Below are positions 34,170 to 43,354 of a stretch of DNA of 64,000 nt, one piece after another. This DNA is from Halalkalibacter sp. APA_J-10(15) (GTDB lineage: Bacteria; Bacillota; Bacilli; Bacillales; Bacillaceae_D): the NCBI RefSeq assembly GCF_023017105.1, contig NZ_JALKEV010000006.1, positions 62,001 to 126,000 on the forward strand, given 5' to 3'. Positions within the stretch are counted from its first letter, which is position 1. Each line of letters opens with the position of its first letter. Made by a program: the position numbers and the translations under genes. The notes beneath the pieces were generated by a model. That model made no database searches and was not told the DNA's origin. It saw only the letters and a program-made list of their open reading frames with translations.

Positions 34170-35588
34170 TTATTGCCCTTCGAAAAACCTCGCTCCAGAA
34201 ATCCCAGGCTTTGTCATCTCATCTGGATCTAATATCTCTTTTAATTCCTCTTCAGACAAAATGCCACGCTCAAGACAAATATCTCTCACTGATGCCCCGG
34301 TCTTAATTGCCTCCTGTGCTATACGTGATGCCATTTCATAGCCAACGTGTGGGTTAATAGCTGTTATCACACCAACGCTCTTTTCGACTAACTCACGACA
34401 ACGTTCAATATTTGCTGTCATATCTTGAATAGCATACTCCCTAAATACTCGTATTCCATTTTCTAAGATAGAAAAAGATTGTAACAAGTTAAACACAAGA
34501 ACAGGTCCCATCACATTTAATTCTAATTGCCCAGCTTCTGAGGCTAATGATATCGTATGATCATTACCCATTACTTGAAATGACACTTGATTAACAACCT
34601 CACACATGACTGGATTCACTTTACCTGGCATAATGGATGACCCCGGTTGCCTAGGTGGCAAATTAATCTCATGAAATCCTGTACGTGGGCCCGAGCTCAT
34701 TAAACGTAAATCACTGGACATTTTCGACAAGTTCATAGCCAAGATTTTTAATGCACTCGAAATTTCCGTGTACGCATCTGTATTTTGTGTGGCATCAATT
34801 AAATCTTCCGCTGTTTTGAATGGATAGCCAGTGCATTTGGCTAAATGGTACGAAACCTTTTTAATGTACTCCATTCTTGCATTTAAGCCCGTACCAATTG
34901 CCGTTGCCCCCATATTGATTGCATATAAATGTTGCAAGGATCGTTTGATTCTAGTTAAATCTCGTGTTAGAACTCGTTGATAAGCACCAAATTCCTGCCC
35001 TAACTTAATAGGAACTGCATCCTGCAGGTGAGTACGTCCCATTTTTAAAACAGAGTCAAATTCATGTTCCTTATCTTTCAACGCTTCAATAAGCATATTT
35101 AATTCCTCTAAAAGCGAGTCTGCTAAACGCAAGCAAGCAATTCGAATTGCTGTAGGAAACGTATCATTTGTTGACTGCGCCATATTAACATGAGTATTAG
35201 GACTTACACGCATGTAAGCCCCTTTTTTCCCACCTAACAATTCAATGGCACGGTTGGCAATAACTTCATTTGCATTCATGTTAAAAGATGTACCCGCTCC
35301 ACCTTGAATCGCGTCCACGATAAAAGAGTCATTTAATCTACCAGCTATGACCTCTTCTGAAGCTGTGACAATCGATTCTCCTATTTCTTTAGTCAAGGCA
35401 CCTGCTTCCAAGTTAGCTAATGCGGCAGCCTTCTTAATAAATCCAAATGCTTTAATGAGCTCAGGGTGAGGGGGATAGCCTGTAATCGGAAAATTTTCAA
35501 CAGCTCTCATTGTTTGAATTCCATAATAAGCCGCTTGCGGCACTTTTTTTTCTCCGAGAAGGTCTCGTTCTATTCGATATTGTGCCAT
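34170..35588 (-). CDS. aspA: Aspartate ammonia-lyase
   Basis: Reversibly splits L-aspartate into fumarate and ammonia; cytoplasmic tetramer of the fumarase/aspartase superfamily. The 472-residue protein has GGAGTSFNMNANEVIANRA, HVNMAQSTNDTFPTAIR and the catalytic flexible loop signature PGSSIMPGKVNPV, all diagnostic. The aspartase start RIERDLLGEKKVP separates it from fumarase C. AAAGGGG precedes the ATG. It is monocistronic with its own terminator. Confidence 0.94.
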   Translation of the reverse strand: MAQYRIERDLLGEKKVPQAAYYGIQTMRAVENFPITGYPPHPELIKAFGFIKKAAALANLEAGALTKEIGESIVTASEEVIAGRLNDSFIVDAIQGGAGTSFNMNANEVIANRAIELLGGKKGAYMRVSPNTHVNMAQSTNDTFPTAIRIACLRLADSLLEELNMLIEALKDKEHEFDSVLKMGRTHLQDAVPIKLGQEFGAYQRVLTRDLTRIKRSLQHLYAINMGATAIGTGLNARMEYIKKVSYHLAKCTGYPFKTAEDLIDATQNTDAYTEISSALKILAMNLSKMSSDLRLMSSGPRTGFHEINLPPRQPGSSIMPGKVNPVMCEVVNQVSFQVMGNDHTISLASEAGQLELNVMGPVLVFNLLQSFSILENGIRVFREYAIQDMTANIERCRELVEKSVGVITAINPHVGYEMASRIAQEAIKTGASVRDICLERGILSEEELKEILDPDEMTKPGISGARFFEGQ

Positions 35589-35669
35589 TTATCAATCCCC
35601 TTTGTAAAAGACATGATGATTGCATTCGTATAATAGTATATGATTTCTAAGGGGAAGCTAACACTCCAT

Positions 35670-36614
35670 TTACCCTTGCTTCGCTAACCAAGCACCACCA
35701 ATAATTCCGGCATCATTACCTAATGAAGCAATTTTGAATTCCGCTCCTGATGCCACTCGTTCGAGTGCAAAACGGTTAAACTCTCGTGCTAAAGGATTTA
35801 ACAAATGATCTCCAGCTTTTGATACACCGCCACCGATAACTATTTTCGCTGGATTTACGGTATTGGCTATATTGGCAAGCGCTAACCCAAGATGAAAACA
35901 GACTTCATCGACAACCGAAAGTGCAACAACGTCACCTTCTGCAGCAGCCTCAAACACTTCCTTTGATGTGACAACATCTTTATTAGCTAACCTTGATTGA
36001 GGGTTTATGTCGATTGCTTCTTTTGCTAAGCGTGCAATTCCAGTAGCTGAAGCGATTGTTTCTAAGCATCCTGTTTTTCCACAGTTACAAGGTGCGCCAC
36101 CTTCTGGGATCGATGTCAGATGACCAATCTCTCCTGCCATTCCATTTACTCCATGGAGAATTTGTCCATTCGTTACGAGTCCTCCACCTACACCTGTACC
36201 TAATGTGACACAGAGTAAATCAGCAGCTCCATCTCCTGCCCCTTTCCACATTTCGCCTAAAGCTGCAATGTTTGCATCATTATCAACCGTTACCGATAAT
36301 CCCGTTTCCATTTCAAGCTCTTCCCTTAACGCAAAGTCTTTCCAGCCTATGTTTACTGCTTGATAAATAAAACCCGTTTTCATTTCAATAAAACCCGGTG
36401 CTCCAACTCCGATTGCTTGAAGACGATCATATGATTCATTTAATTCAGAGCACTTACTCTTAATCGCCTGTCCGATATGAACCGTAATATTACGTCCGCC
36501 ATTATTTGTATCTGTCGGAATTTCCCATTTCGTAACGACCTCACCTGCTCCCGTTACAAAGCCTAACTTAATTGTTGTACCACCAATGTCGACACCTACA
36601 TACCATTTGTCCAT
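35670..36614 (-). CDS. glcK: Glucokinase (ROK family)
   Basis: ATP-dependent glucokinase of 314 residues, phosphorylating intracellular glucose. It begins VGVDIGGTTIKLGFV (phosphate-binding loop) and has the ROK zinc motif CNCGKTGCLETIASATG around residue 175 with GEIGHL before it. Stop and start spacing shows it follows yqgQ directly (2 bp), so yqgQ-glcK form one unit as in B. subtilis. Confidence 0.93.
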   Translation of the reverse strand: MDKWYVGVDIGGTTIKLGFVTGAGEVVTKWEIPTDTNNGGRNITVHIGQAIKSKCSELNESYDRLQAIGVGAPGFIEMKTGFIYQAVNIGWKDFALREELEMETGLSVTVDNDANIAALGEMWKGAGDGAADLLCVTLGTGVGGGLVTNGQILHGVNGMAGEIGHLTSIPEGGAPCNCGKTGCLETIASATGIARLAKEAIDINPQSRLANKDVVTSKEVFEAAAEGDVVALSVVDEVCFHLGLALANIANTVNPAKIVIGGGVSKAGDHLLNPLAREFNRFALERVASGAEFKIASLGNDAGIIGGAWLAKQG

Positions 36615-36616
36615 GA

Positions 36617-36823
36617 TTATTCACCCTCTACTCCTTCTACAATTCGCTGTTCTTGCCGAATGATGTGAAGAGCTTGCATATATAACGTCGTCTCTATCAT
36701 TTTCCATTCATGCAATTCACGTAATTCATCTACCATTAATGACAGATCAAGAGAACGTTCACCTGTATAAATAATCGTTCCGTATTTTTTTAACAGTTGA
36801 CGAACATCATACATTGACTTCAT
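36617..36823 (-). CDS. yqgQ: YqgQ-like small protein (DUF910)
   Basis: A 68-residue helical protein of the DUF910/YqgQ family: MKSMYDVRQLLKKYGTIIYT, ERSLDLSLMVDELRELHEW, and a C-terminal Ala/Leu/Ile helix. The open frame extends far upstream through the neighbouring reading frame, but GAGGTGA is placed for the ATG at 36823. It is always close to glucokinase genes in Bacillus; its function is unknown, and the structure is a small helix bundle with possible nucleic-acid affinity (family knowledge). Confidence 0.85.
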   Translation of the reverse strand: MKSMYDVRQLLKKYGTIIYTGERSLDLSLMVDELRELHEWKMIETTLYMQALHIIRQEQRIVEGVEGE

Positions 36824-36843
36824 CACATTCACCTCATAATCTA

Positions 36844-37356
36844 TTATAACAGCTTCAACATACCTACGAAAAGAAGCCAAATGAGAGGAGTGTACACATG
36901 ATAAGAATATCGCCATAGAAATTGTCTTATTTGTATTTGAATGACAATTCCAAATGCCATAGCAAAAAAGAATAAAAGCCCCGCAAATAACGTAAAAAAC
37001 GTTCTCATTTCCAGAATGCCCCATTCAAAGCCCATTAAGAAAAAGAGTAGTGCGAGCAAAGCTGGTAGCACCCGATCCTCTGGATGAAAAAATCCTAAAG
37101 TTGGATGATAACGAGTAACTGCTGCAATAATAATCAATAATGAAACAATCGAAATGACGATTTCAACAAACCGAAACGCAAACCAGCTAGGCATAAACAT
37201 GCCAAAAATCATACCAACATAACAAATAAAGCTAAAGGCAAGCGCAAATAAAATGACTTGTAATGGGCGGGGGGGATATTTAGGTGCTGCTAATAAACCG
37301 CCCATTGTTAAGCCGATTGTTGCGACAAACATCACAACGATGATCAGAATCCACAT
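36844..37356 (-). CDS. Hypothetical membrane protein, 170 residues
   Basis: Multi-pass membrane protein with five to six hydrophobic segments (for example ILIIVVMFVATIGLTMGGL at the N-terminus, ALAFSFICYVGMIFG, LLALLFFLMGFEWG, LLFFFAMAFGIVIQ). One conserved-looking cytoplasmic loop holds TRYHPTLGFFHPEDR. I do not recognise a family. GGAGGAG precedes the ATG, and the gene lies 20 bp upstream of yqgQ, so it is probably the first gene of the yqgQ-glcK unit. Confidence 0.7.
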   Translation of the reverse strand: MWILIIVVMFVATIGLTMGGLLAAPKYPPRPLQVILFALAFSFICYVGMIFGMFMPSWFAFRFVEIVISIVSLLIIIAAVTRYHPTLGFFHPEDRVLPALLALLFFLMGFEWGILEMRTFFTLFAGLLFFFAMAFGIVIQIQIRQFLWRYSYHVYTPLIWLLFVGMLKLL

Positions 37357-37445
37357 ACCCTCTCCTCCTTCACCAAATAGACTCTTTATATCCTATGAAG
37401 AAAAAGGTAAGATAAGAAGGACAAACATTAGAAAGAGGGATTAGC

Positions 37446-37841
37446 ATGGATCAAAAAATGAAGGATATTCTTGACCGTGGCGTTTTCGGTGCACCAGAGA
37501 TAAAAGCTGAAGAACGAAATGTTTTTCTTACTACTATAATTGAACGTATTTACATAGCTCTTACTAAGCGACAAGTATACAAAAAAGGAGCCTACCCTGA
37601 AGTCATTGCATTTATGAAGAAGTATCCAAATGCACATCTCTATGTGAATAGTGATCTAAGCTATCAGCACTACTCAAATTACCTTCAAGAAGCAACCAAG
37701 CACCATATTTCGTATACCATTGTTAATTCAGCCAAACCAACTTCTATCGGACTCGTATTAGCACATCCAACACAAGTCGTTCCAGAGAAGGAAATCTTCC
37801 TCAAGGACGACCTGTACAAAAAAGACATGAAAGAAGAATAG
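37446..37841 (+). CDS. yueI: YueI family protein (DUF1694)
   Basis: A 131-residue cytoplasmic protein of the DUF1694/YueI family. The ADP-ribose-pyrophosphatase-like N-terminus LDRGVFGAPEIKAEERNVFL and the later YTIVNSAKPTSIGLVLAHP match the family pattern. A three-layer fold is expected; function unknown. GAGGGATT precedes the ATG. Transcribed alone, divergent from the yqgQ-glcK unit and convergent with spoVAF. Confidence 0.85.
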   Translation: MDQKMKDILDRGVFGAPEIKAEERNVFLTTIIERIYIALTKRQVYKKGAYPEVIAFMKKYPNAHLYVNSDLSYQHYSNYLQEATKHHISYTIVNSAKPTSIGLVLAHPTQVVPEKEIFLKDDLYKKDMKEE

Positions 37842-37864
37842 ACGGACTTTTCTTGTTCTTCTTT

Positions 37865-39325
37865 TCATCGGTCTGGATCACCAGGATGTAGAATACTCGG
37901 CCTTTGATGCTTATAAGGCATCGCTTTACGAACTAATACATCACTAAAGGCTTTTGCATCAAAAGGTAGAAATGGCCATAAATAGGGAACACCTAGCCCT
38001 TTGTAATGAACTAATAGTAGTAACCAAAGTGTAGTCCCTACTGTGAAACCTGTTACTCCAAAGGCAGCAGTCAAAATAAGTAGTGCAACTCTTACTAAAC
38101 GATTAGCTAAGCTCAATTCATAGCTTGGTGTAGCATAAGACCCTATTGCAACAGCCGCTAGATATAGAACGACTTCAGGTGAAAATAAACCGACTTCTAT
38201 TGCTACTTCACCAATTAAAATCGCGGCAACAAGGCCTAATGCAGTAGCTAAAGCATTAGGAGTGTGGATAGCGGCCATCCGTAGCATTTCAATTCCAATT
38301 TCAGCAATGAGAAATTGGACAAATAATGAAATGACTCCTGTTTCCTGTTCACCAATAAATCCAAATGCTGCAGGTACGAATTGTTCATGTGTCGCTAATA
38401 AATACCACATCGGCAAAAGAAATAAAGATGCCCAAACAGCAATATAACGAATAAACCTATGTACAGCTCCTACAAGTGGTTTTTGTCGGTATTCCTCTGC
38501 ATGCTGTAAATGGTGCCAAAAGGAAGCAGGTGTGATCATAACACTTGGTGAACCATCTACCATAATTAAGATGTGGCCTTCCAACAGATGAGTTGCAGCA
38601 ACGTCTGGCCTTTCTGTATACCTTACAAGTGGATAAGGATTAAGAGAGTGCCCATAAATATACTCTTCAACCGTTTTGTCAGCCATCGGAAAGCCATCTG
38701 TATCAATTTTCTTTAACTCTCGCTTTAGTTTTTTAACAAAACGTTGATCAGCAATGTCTGCTACATATGTAATGGCCATATCCGATTTTGAACGCCTACC
38801 TACTTTAACATATTCTACTCTCATTGTTCGATCTCGAACTCGTCTACGAACAAGAGCAGCATTCAAAACTAACGTCTCGACAAAACCATCTCTAGCCCCT
38901 CTAATCACTTTTTCCGAATCAGGTTCTTCAGGTCCTCGCACAGGATACTCCCGTGTATCAATTAAAATCACTTGATTAATTCCATCAACAATGAGAGCCG
39001 CTGGCCCTGATAAGACTTGATCAATGACTTCATCAAGATCATCACTTTTTTCAATCTCGACATATGGAATTTGATGCTTCATTAATTTTTCCAATGGTTC
39101 AATTTGTAAATCTTCATCTGACAATTTAGTCAATTGCTTTTGGATCTCCGTTAGTGCCTGATCTTTTCCAAAGCCATCGACTAGAAATAAGCTCATTTGC
39201 CGGCCACCATATTCGAGCTCCAAATGAATTAAGTCAAAGTTATCATCAATAGCTAACTCTTTTTTCAAATAAGAAATCGTCTTATGATAATTTTTGATTG
39301 CTGGATTTGTTTGTTCTTCATTCAC
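37865..39325 (-). CDS. spoVAF: Stage V sporulation protein AF (GerA-type)
   Basis: Membrane protein of 486 residues of the GerA/SpoVAF family. The soluble N-terminal domain (residues about 1-275) has SGPAALIVDGINQVILIDTR and GPEEPDSEKVIRGARDGFVE, followed by five membrane segments and the C-terminal RPSILHPGDPDR. This ending and the length fit SpoVAF rather than GerAA-type receptor subunits. SpoVAF forms a complex with another membrane protein (FigP) in spores that amplifies germination signals (recent literature, from memory). AGGTGG is placed for the GTG at 39325; the frame opens at 39340. Here it is not inside a spoVA operon. Confidence 0.82.
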   Translation of the reverse strand: MNEEQTNPAIKNYHKTISYLKKELAIDDNFDLIHLELEYGGRQMSLFLVDGFGKDQALTEIQKQLTKLSDEDLQIEPLEKLMKHQIPYVEIEKSDDLDEVIDQVLSGPAALIVDGINQVILIDTREYPVRGPEEPDSEKVIRGARDGFVETLVLNAALVRRRVRDRTMRVEYVKVGRRSKSDMAITYVADIADQRFVKKLKRELKKIDTDGFPMADKTVEEYIYGHSLNPYPLVRYTERPDVAATHLLEGHILIMVDGSPSVMITPASFWHHLQHAEEYRQKPLVGAVHRFIRYIAVWASLFLLPMWYLLATHEQFVPAAFGFIGEQETGVISLFVQFLIAEIGIEMLRMAAIHTPNALATALGLVAAILIGEVAIEVGLFSPEVVLYLAAVAIGSYATPSYELSLANRLVRVALLILTAAFGVTGFTVGTTLWLLLLVHYKGLGVPYLWPFLPFDAKAFSDVLVRKAMPYKHQRPSILHPGDPDR

Positions 39326-39459
39326 TTGATTCCACCTCACTTATGTAGATTATTTGCATAAGCAAGTAATTCCATACAACTAGATATTCGTTGCATATCA
39401 CCATAGGATGTAACATATACATGACAAAAACGGTTGTCCTATAGGTGGAGGAACAAATT

Positions 39460-40332
39460 ATGAACAAATGGAAATATGCAATCGCTCTATTAAGTTTATC
39501 CTTTTTCGTCGGCTTATTTCTTGTCTTTTCGCTAAGGCCCGAACCATTACGAGAAACCTTAATCTTTTTTCCGATTGATGAAAGTGCTCAATTTCTTGAA
39601 TCTCGATCTGCTATTACCATTTCATCTTCTAAGGATGAAGATGAATACATATTAAATTGGGAAACCTCTTCATTACTAGACCAAGAAGCCTTTTTACGAC
39701 AAGATGTATCGTTATTATTTGAAGATGGATTGCTAAAAGACATCCAATCCACATGGAAGAAACAGACAGACTCGATAACAATGAACAAACATGTTCCTTC
39801 AGATGATAGTGGACATTATCGTGTCGTAACCTTCCACCATGCCGAAATTCATTACCCTAATGACCATATACGTAGCGCCCAAGCGCTAAGCTTTGATCGT
39901 CTATATGTGGTCGATTCCCCACTCTCGCCATTGGAGGCCTTTAGAATTCCAGAAACTGAACAGCAATGGGAGAGCAAGCGAGTATTAGATTACATTTTGC
40001 AACAACAACAACAATATGATTGGGAAGATCTATTTGAATATTATCATTTACCTGAGGACGAATATGTCAAAATACCATTAACTGATTTCATTCAATATGA
40101 ACAGCTACCTGGATTAACAAGAGAAGAATCACAACGATTTCTAGGTGGGTTATGGGAAGGATTGTACAAACACTATATACTGGGCATAGCACAAGAGGAC
40201 GGAACGGTTTCTAGTCCAATTGGAAGTACCGTCCCGCTCATATTATTACCGAAAACGACTGATCACTTTTTTATTCTATTCCGCACACCAGATGGAAATC
40301 CCGTTCAATTTATTCAAACGATAAGCTCCTAA
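39460..40332 (+). CDS. Hypothetical membrane-anchored protein
   Basis: A 290-residue protein I do not recognise. It has one N-terminal membrane segment (residues about 5-24, YAIALLSLSFFVGLFLVFSL) followed by a soluble outside domain with RPEPLRETLIFFPIDES, a glutamine run (LQQQQQYDW) and a C-terminal VPLILLPKTTDHFFILF. GGAGG lies 9 nt before the ATG at 39460; a frame opens 15 bases earlier. It is divergent from spoVAF with a 134-bp shared upstream region, and overlaps the 3' end of gluP by 4 bp. Confidence 0.72.
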   Translation: MNKWKYAIALLSLSFFVGLFLVFSLRPEPLRETLIFFPIDESAQFLESRSAITISSSKDEDEYILNWETSSLLDQEAFLRQDVSLLFEDGLLKDIQSTWKKQTDSITMNKHVPSDDSGHYRVVTFHHAEIHYPNDHIRSAQALSFDRLYVVDSPLSPLEAFRIPETEQQWESKRVLDYILQQQQQYDWEDLFEYYHLPEDEYVKIPLTDFIQYEQLPGLTREESQRFLGGLWEGLYKHYILGIAQEDGTVSSPIGSTVPLILLPKTTDHFFILFRTPDGNPVQFIQTISS

Positions 40333-41837
40333 TCTAATGTTAGACTTCTTTCTAATTCCACATATTCCTCTTTCGCTTCAATTTCAATTGCACGGGCAAC
40401 AGCTGTCCGTGCTTGTTCATATTCACCAAGCTCTGTATAAATAACAGCCATATTGTAATGGGCTTCGTGGAAATCCGCTCGTATTTCTACAGTCTTTTCC
40501 AATAAAGGTAAAGCCTCTGCATAGTTACCGTTCATTGCTTGAGCAACAGACAATAAAAATGTCGCTTCAGGCATAGTAGGCTCCATCTCATATGCTCGCT
40601 TTACATGTGGATACGCTGCTTCGACCTCATCATCCTGTAAATACATTTGACCGATAATGAGCTCTGTTGTCACATTAGTCATCTTCGCTTCATTCACCCA
40701 GCCAAATGCGATTAAACTAGCGATTACAATTAGAGTGATGATCGCAAATACGAATCGCTTCCATGTTCGATGTTGCTTTGGTAATTGAACGATAGCGGCA
40801 GCAAGAAATCCACCGACCAACCCTCCGATATGTGCACCGTTATCGACTACTGGCACGACAAAACCGAATACGAGGTTAATAGCCAAAATAACGATTACGT
40901 TCTTTCCCATTGTGCGAAAGAATAAAGATGGATGAACAAATCCGAAATAGAGCAACGCACCAAAGCAGCCAAATATGGCTCCAGATGCACCTGCAGACAC
41001 ACTAGCGTTAAAGGCAAAGCTTGCAATCGACCCTAACAGTCCAGCAATGAGATAAATGATGACGAAGCGAGTGGTCCCGTACATTCGCTCAACGACTCCA
41101 CCTAAAAAGAACAATGCCAAAGAATTCATAAAAAGATGAATAACTCCAATATGTAAAAACATTGCACTAATGAAGCGCCACCATTCCCCATCCATTATGC
41201 GTGGATTGTACTTCGCACCAAAATCAATTAGCGTCATGATATCTGTACTACTCCCAGCCCATTCCGTAATGATAAACATCATCGCAATACTCACTAATAA
41301 AAAATAAGTCGCATAAGGTTTTTTTCCATGTTGGAACATCGATTTTTCCTTTTCTTTTTCTAGCTCATGGACATGTTTAATTTGTTGCTTTAATAAATAG
41401 GTGTGTAGCTCAAGCTGCTCCACTTGTTCCGAATAATATAGATCTCTTAAATCGCGTTTCTCTATTTCATCTTTTGTGAGCACAGTTGAAAAGACGCGAC
41501 TCTTTCTTCTTTTATTTGCGGCAAGAGGCTTTTGAATATCCTCCCAATCATCAACCGGGGGATACAACGATACATAAATATTCTTTCCTTCGACCTCTCG
41601 ATAATGAAGTCTTGTTCGAATAGATTCAAAGAGAATAACCGCCTTTTCGACATCACGCCTTAACTCTCCAGCCCAATCCAAATCACGGCGAACAAATCGC
41701 ACAATTTGGCGCGGCTTCGACTTTTCATTAACGAGCCACACCTCTTGATCACGCATAGAAATTAACCGCCACTTTTTCTTTGTTACATAATCATGTACAA
41801 GCATCCAAAACAAATAATTTAGCCTTACCTGATCCAT
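40329..41837 (-). CDS. gluP: Rhomboid protease with TPR tail (YqgP)
   Basis: Intramembrane serine protease of 502 residues. An N-terminal cytosolic domain (1-175) precedes six or seven membrane segments. The rhomboid marks are FLHIGVIHLFMNSLALFFLG, the catalytic Ser in GASGAIFGCFGALLYFG, and the catalytic His in DNGAHIGGLVGGF. The C-terminal 110 residues contain TPR units (MYLQDDEVEAAYPHVKRAYE; AHYNMAVIYTELGEYEQARTA). B. subtilis YqgP cleaves membrane transporters and cooperates with FtsH (known). GAGGGG precedes the ATG. Located upstream of spoVAF on the same strand, as part of the yqg segment. Confidence 0.92.
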   Translation of the reverse strand: MDQVRLNYLFWMLVHDYVTKKKWRLISMRDQEVWLVNEKSKPRQIVRFVRRDLDWAGELRRDVEKAVILFESIRTRLHYREVEGKNIYVSLYPPVDDWEDIQKPLAANKRRKSRVFSTVLTKDEIEKRDLRDLYYSEQVEQLELHTYLLKQQIKHVHELEKEKEKSMFQHGKKPYATYFLLVSIAMMFIITEWAGSSTDIMTLIDFGAKYNPRIMDGEWWRFISAMFLHIGVIHLFMNSLALFFLGGVVERMYGTTRFVIIYLIAGLLGSIASFAFNASVSAGASGAIFGCFGALLYFGFVHPSLFFRTMGKNVIVILAINLVFGFVVPVVDNGAHIGGLVGGFLAAAIVQLPKQHRTWKRFVFAIITLIVIASLIAFGWVNEAKMTNVTTELIIGQMYLQDDEVEAAYPHVKRAYEMEPTMPEATFLLSVAQAMNGNYAEALPLLEKTVEIRADFHEAHYNMAVIYTELGEYEQARTAVARAIEIEAKEEYVELERSLTLD

Positions 41838-41931
41838 ACTGACCCCTCACTTTAATCCCGCATCAATTATGCTCACATTACTGTCATTATACTAAAAGAT
41901 AGACACGTAACGTCACATTATGCTTAAAATG

Positions 41932-41964
41932 AAAAAAAGCGGTCGTTTTCACACCGCCTTTTTT
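41932..41964 (-). terminator. Terminator downstream of the yqgO-like gene
   Basis: Stem GCGGT / ACCGC with an 9-nt loop, flanked by AAAAGGC and TTTTTTTC on the minus strand, between the gene at 41979 and gluP. Confidence 0.75.
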
Positions 41965-41978
41965 AAAATATACTGTTG

Positions 41979-42179
41979 TTAAAAAGTTTGGGGACGATTA
42001 AATTGTAACACTGAGCCGACAATTTTATCACGTACAAAGGGAATTTGCATAGCAAAACTAACAGCAAGCTTACGTAACAAACGCTTACTTAACAGCAGGT
42101 TCATAACACGATAACGGTACTTATACACAAAATAAATCGTTATAACAATCGAAAACATTGAAATGAGACGTTGCAACAT
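41979..42179 (-). CDS. Hypothetical small membrane protein (yqgO position)
   Basis: A 66-residue basic protein with one clear membrane segment (residues about 6-22, ISMFSIVITIYFVYKYRY) and a Leu/Arg-rich C-terminus (MNLLLSKRLLRKLAVSFAMQ). The open frame runs to 42296, but AAGGAGG is placed for the ATG at 42179, and the longer N-terminus lacks any signal. It holds the position of yqgO in B. subtilis, between gluP and yqgN, but I cannot confirm homology. Confidence 0.62.
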   Translation of the reverse strand: MLQRLISMFSIVITIYFVYKYRYRVMNLLLSKRLLRKLAVSFAMQIPFVRDKIVGSVLQFNRPQTF

Positions 42180-42319
42180 AAAATGCCTCCTTATGCTTTT
42201 AATGAATGCCAATGAAAAAAGACAAGCCGTCGCCATTGAAAAAGCACAAATCACCTTTTTCACTGTTCTCCTTTTAATGTGCAACGAATCACGCATTTTA
42301 TCCTTATCAATTGTTTACA

Positions 42320-43342
42320 TTATCCTCCAATATATTGGTTAAAAATGGATTTCGCTCTTGAGACATCTTCTGTGCCTTGAACAAGCACACGTCCATCAGG
42401 AAAAAGAACAAGCCTTTCTTCACCTGATAGATGAGCTCGGAGTAGAAATGGCGTCTTTTTCACTTCTGCTACTTTTGATAGCCTTTTTGACCAAGCTGCT
42501 AAGTTCAGCTCTTGTCCTGTATGAATTTGAACCGTTTCTCGACCGCATAACGTCGTAATATGATCCTCTTCGTCAGATAATGCGGGAAATTCTCTCTTCT
42601 GGCAAGTTGGACAATGTTCCTTCGGCTGATCCATTTTCAAATCAAATTGATGATTGCCCCAAATATCAAAGCTTTTCAATGTATGGCGTAACGCTTTACG
42701 ATCATCGACTAAATATTTCAGTACTTCTACGACTTGGTATGATGCAACGATATCAACGACAGGACTAATCACGCCAATCGTATCGCATGTTTGTCCGTCG
42801 CCTGCACCTTGGTTAATGAAGCACCGTAAGCAAGGAGTTTTTCCCGGTATAAAGAGGGCAGACATTCCTCTTGAACTAACTGCTCCGCCGTAAGCAAAGG
42901 GAACACCTGCTTGAAACGCCATATCATTTAATAAAAAACGAGTTCGAAAATTATCTGTACCATCCAGCACGATATCAATTCCATCCATTAAAGCAGGAAG
43001 AGTATCCTTCGTAACATCTGTCACATATGCCTCTATTTCAATTGAGGAATTAATACGCTCAAGTTTTTGTTTTGCTGCAATTGCCTTTGGGGTAGCAGCG
43101 AGCACATCATCCTCATCAAAAAGCATTTGGCGTTGAAGGTTACTCTTCTCGACATAATCGCGATCCACTAAACGAACAATTCCAATTCCTGCACGAACAA
43201 GATGGTTCGCTAACACCGTACCAAGTGCACCGACTCCGACAATTAGAACAGACTTTTTCGAAAGAGCCTCTTGCCCTTCTTTCCCAATTGGAGCAAAAAG
43301 CATTTGACGTGAATAACGCTCTAATTGTTCTTCGTGATCCAT
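42320..43342 (-). CDS. thiF: ThiF/MoeB adenylyltransferase
   Basis: E1-like enzyme that adenylates the C-terminal Gly-Gly of ThiS or MoaD. The 340-residue protein has the nucleotide motif VLIVGVGALGTVLANHLVRAG, the Arg finger in SNLQRQMLFDEDD, DGTDNFRTRFLLND, a zinc site made of CLRC and CPTC pairs, and the catalytic Cys region GQTCDTIGVISPVV. A 75-residue C-terminal extension follows the second pair. AGGAGGT precedes the ATG. ThiF and MoeB cannot be told apart by sequence alone; since the thi operon lacks thiF and carries thiS, this enzyme probably serves ThiS, possibly MoaD as well. Confidence 0.85.
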   Translation of the reverse strand: MDHEEQLERYSRQMLFAPIGKEGQEALSKKSVLIVGVGALGTVLANHLVRAGIGIVRLVDRDYVEKSNLQRQMLFDEDDVLAATPKAIAAKQKLERINSSIEIEAYVTDVTKDTLPALMDGIDIVLDGTDNFRTRFLLNDMAFQAGVPFAYGGAVSSRGMSALFIPGKTPCLRCFINQGAGDGQTCDTIGVISPVVDIVASYQVVEVLKYLVDDRKALRHTLKSFDIWGNHQFDLKMDQPKEHCPTCQKREFPALSDEEDHITTLCGRETVQIHTGQELNLAAWSKRLSKVAEVKKTPFLLRAHLSGEERLVLFPDGRVLVQGTEDVSRAKSIFNQYIGG

Positions 43343-43354
43343 TTCAATTACCTC

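Noticed and set aside
42358..42893. Plus-strand frames antisense to the thiF-like gene
   Set aside because: They are shadows of a well-supported gene with clear E1-like motifs, without ribosome binding sites of their own.
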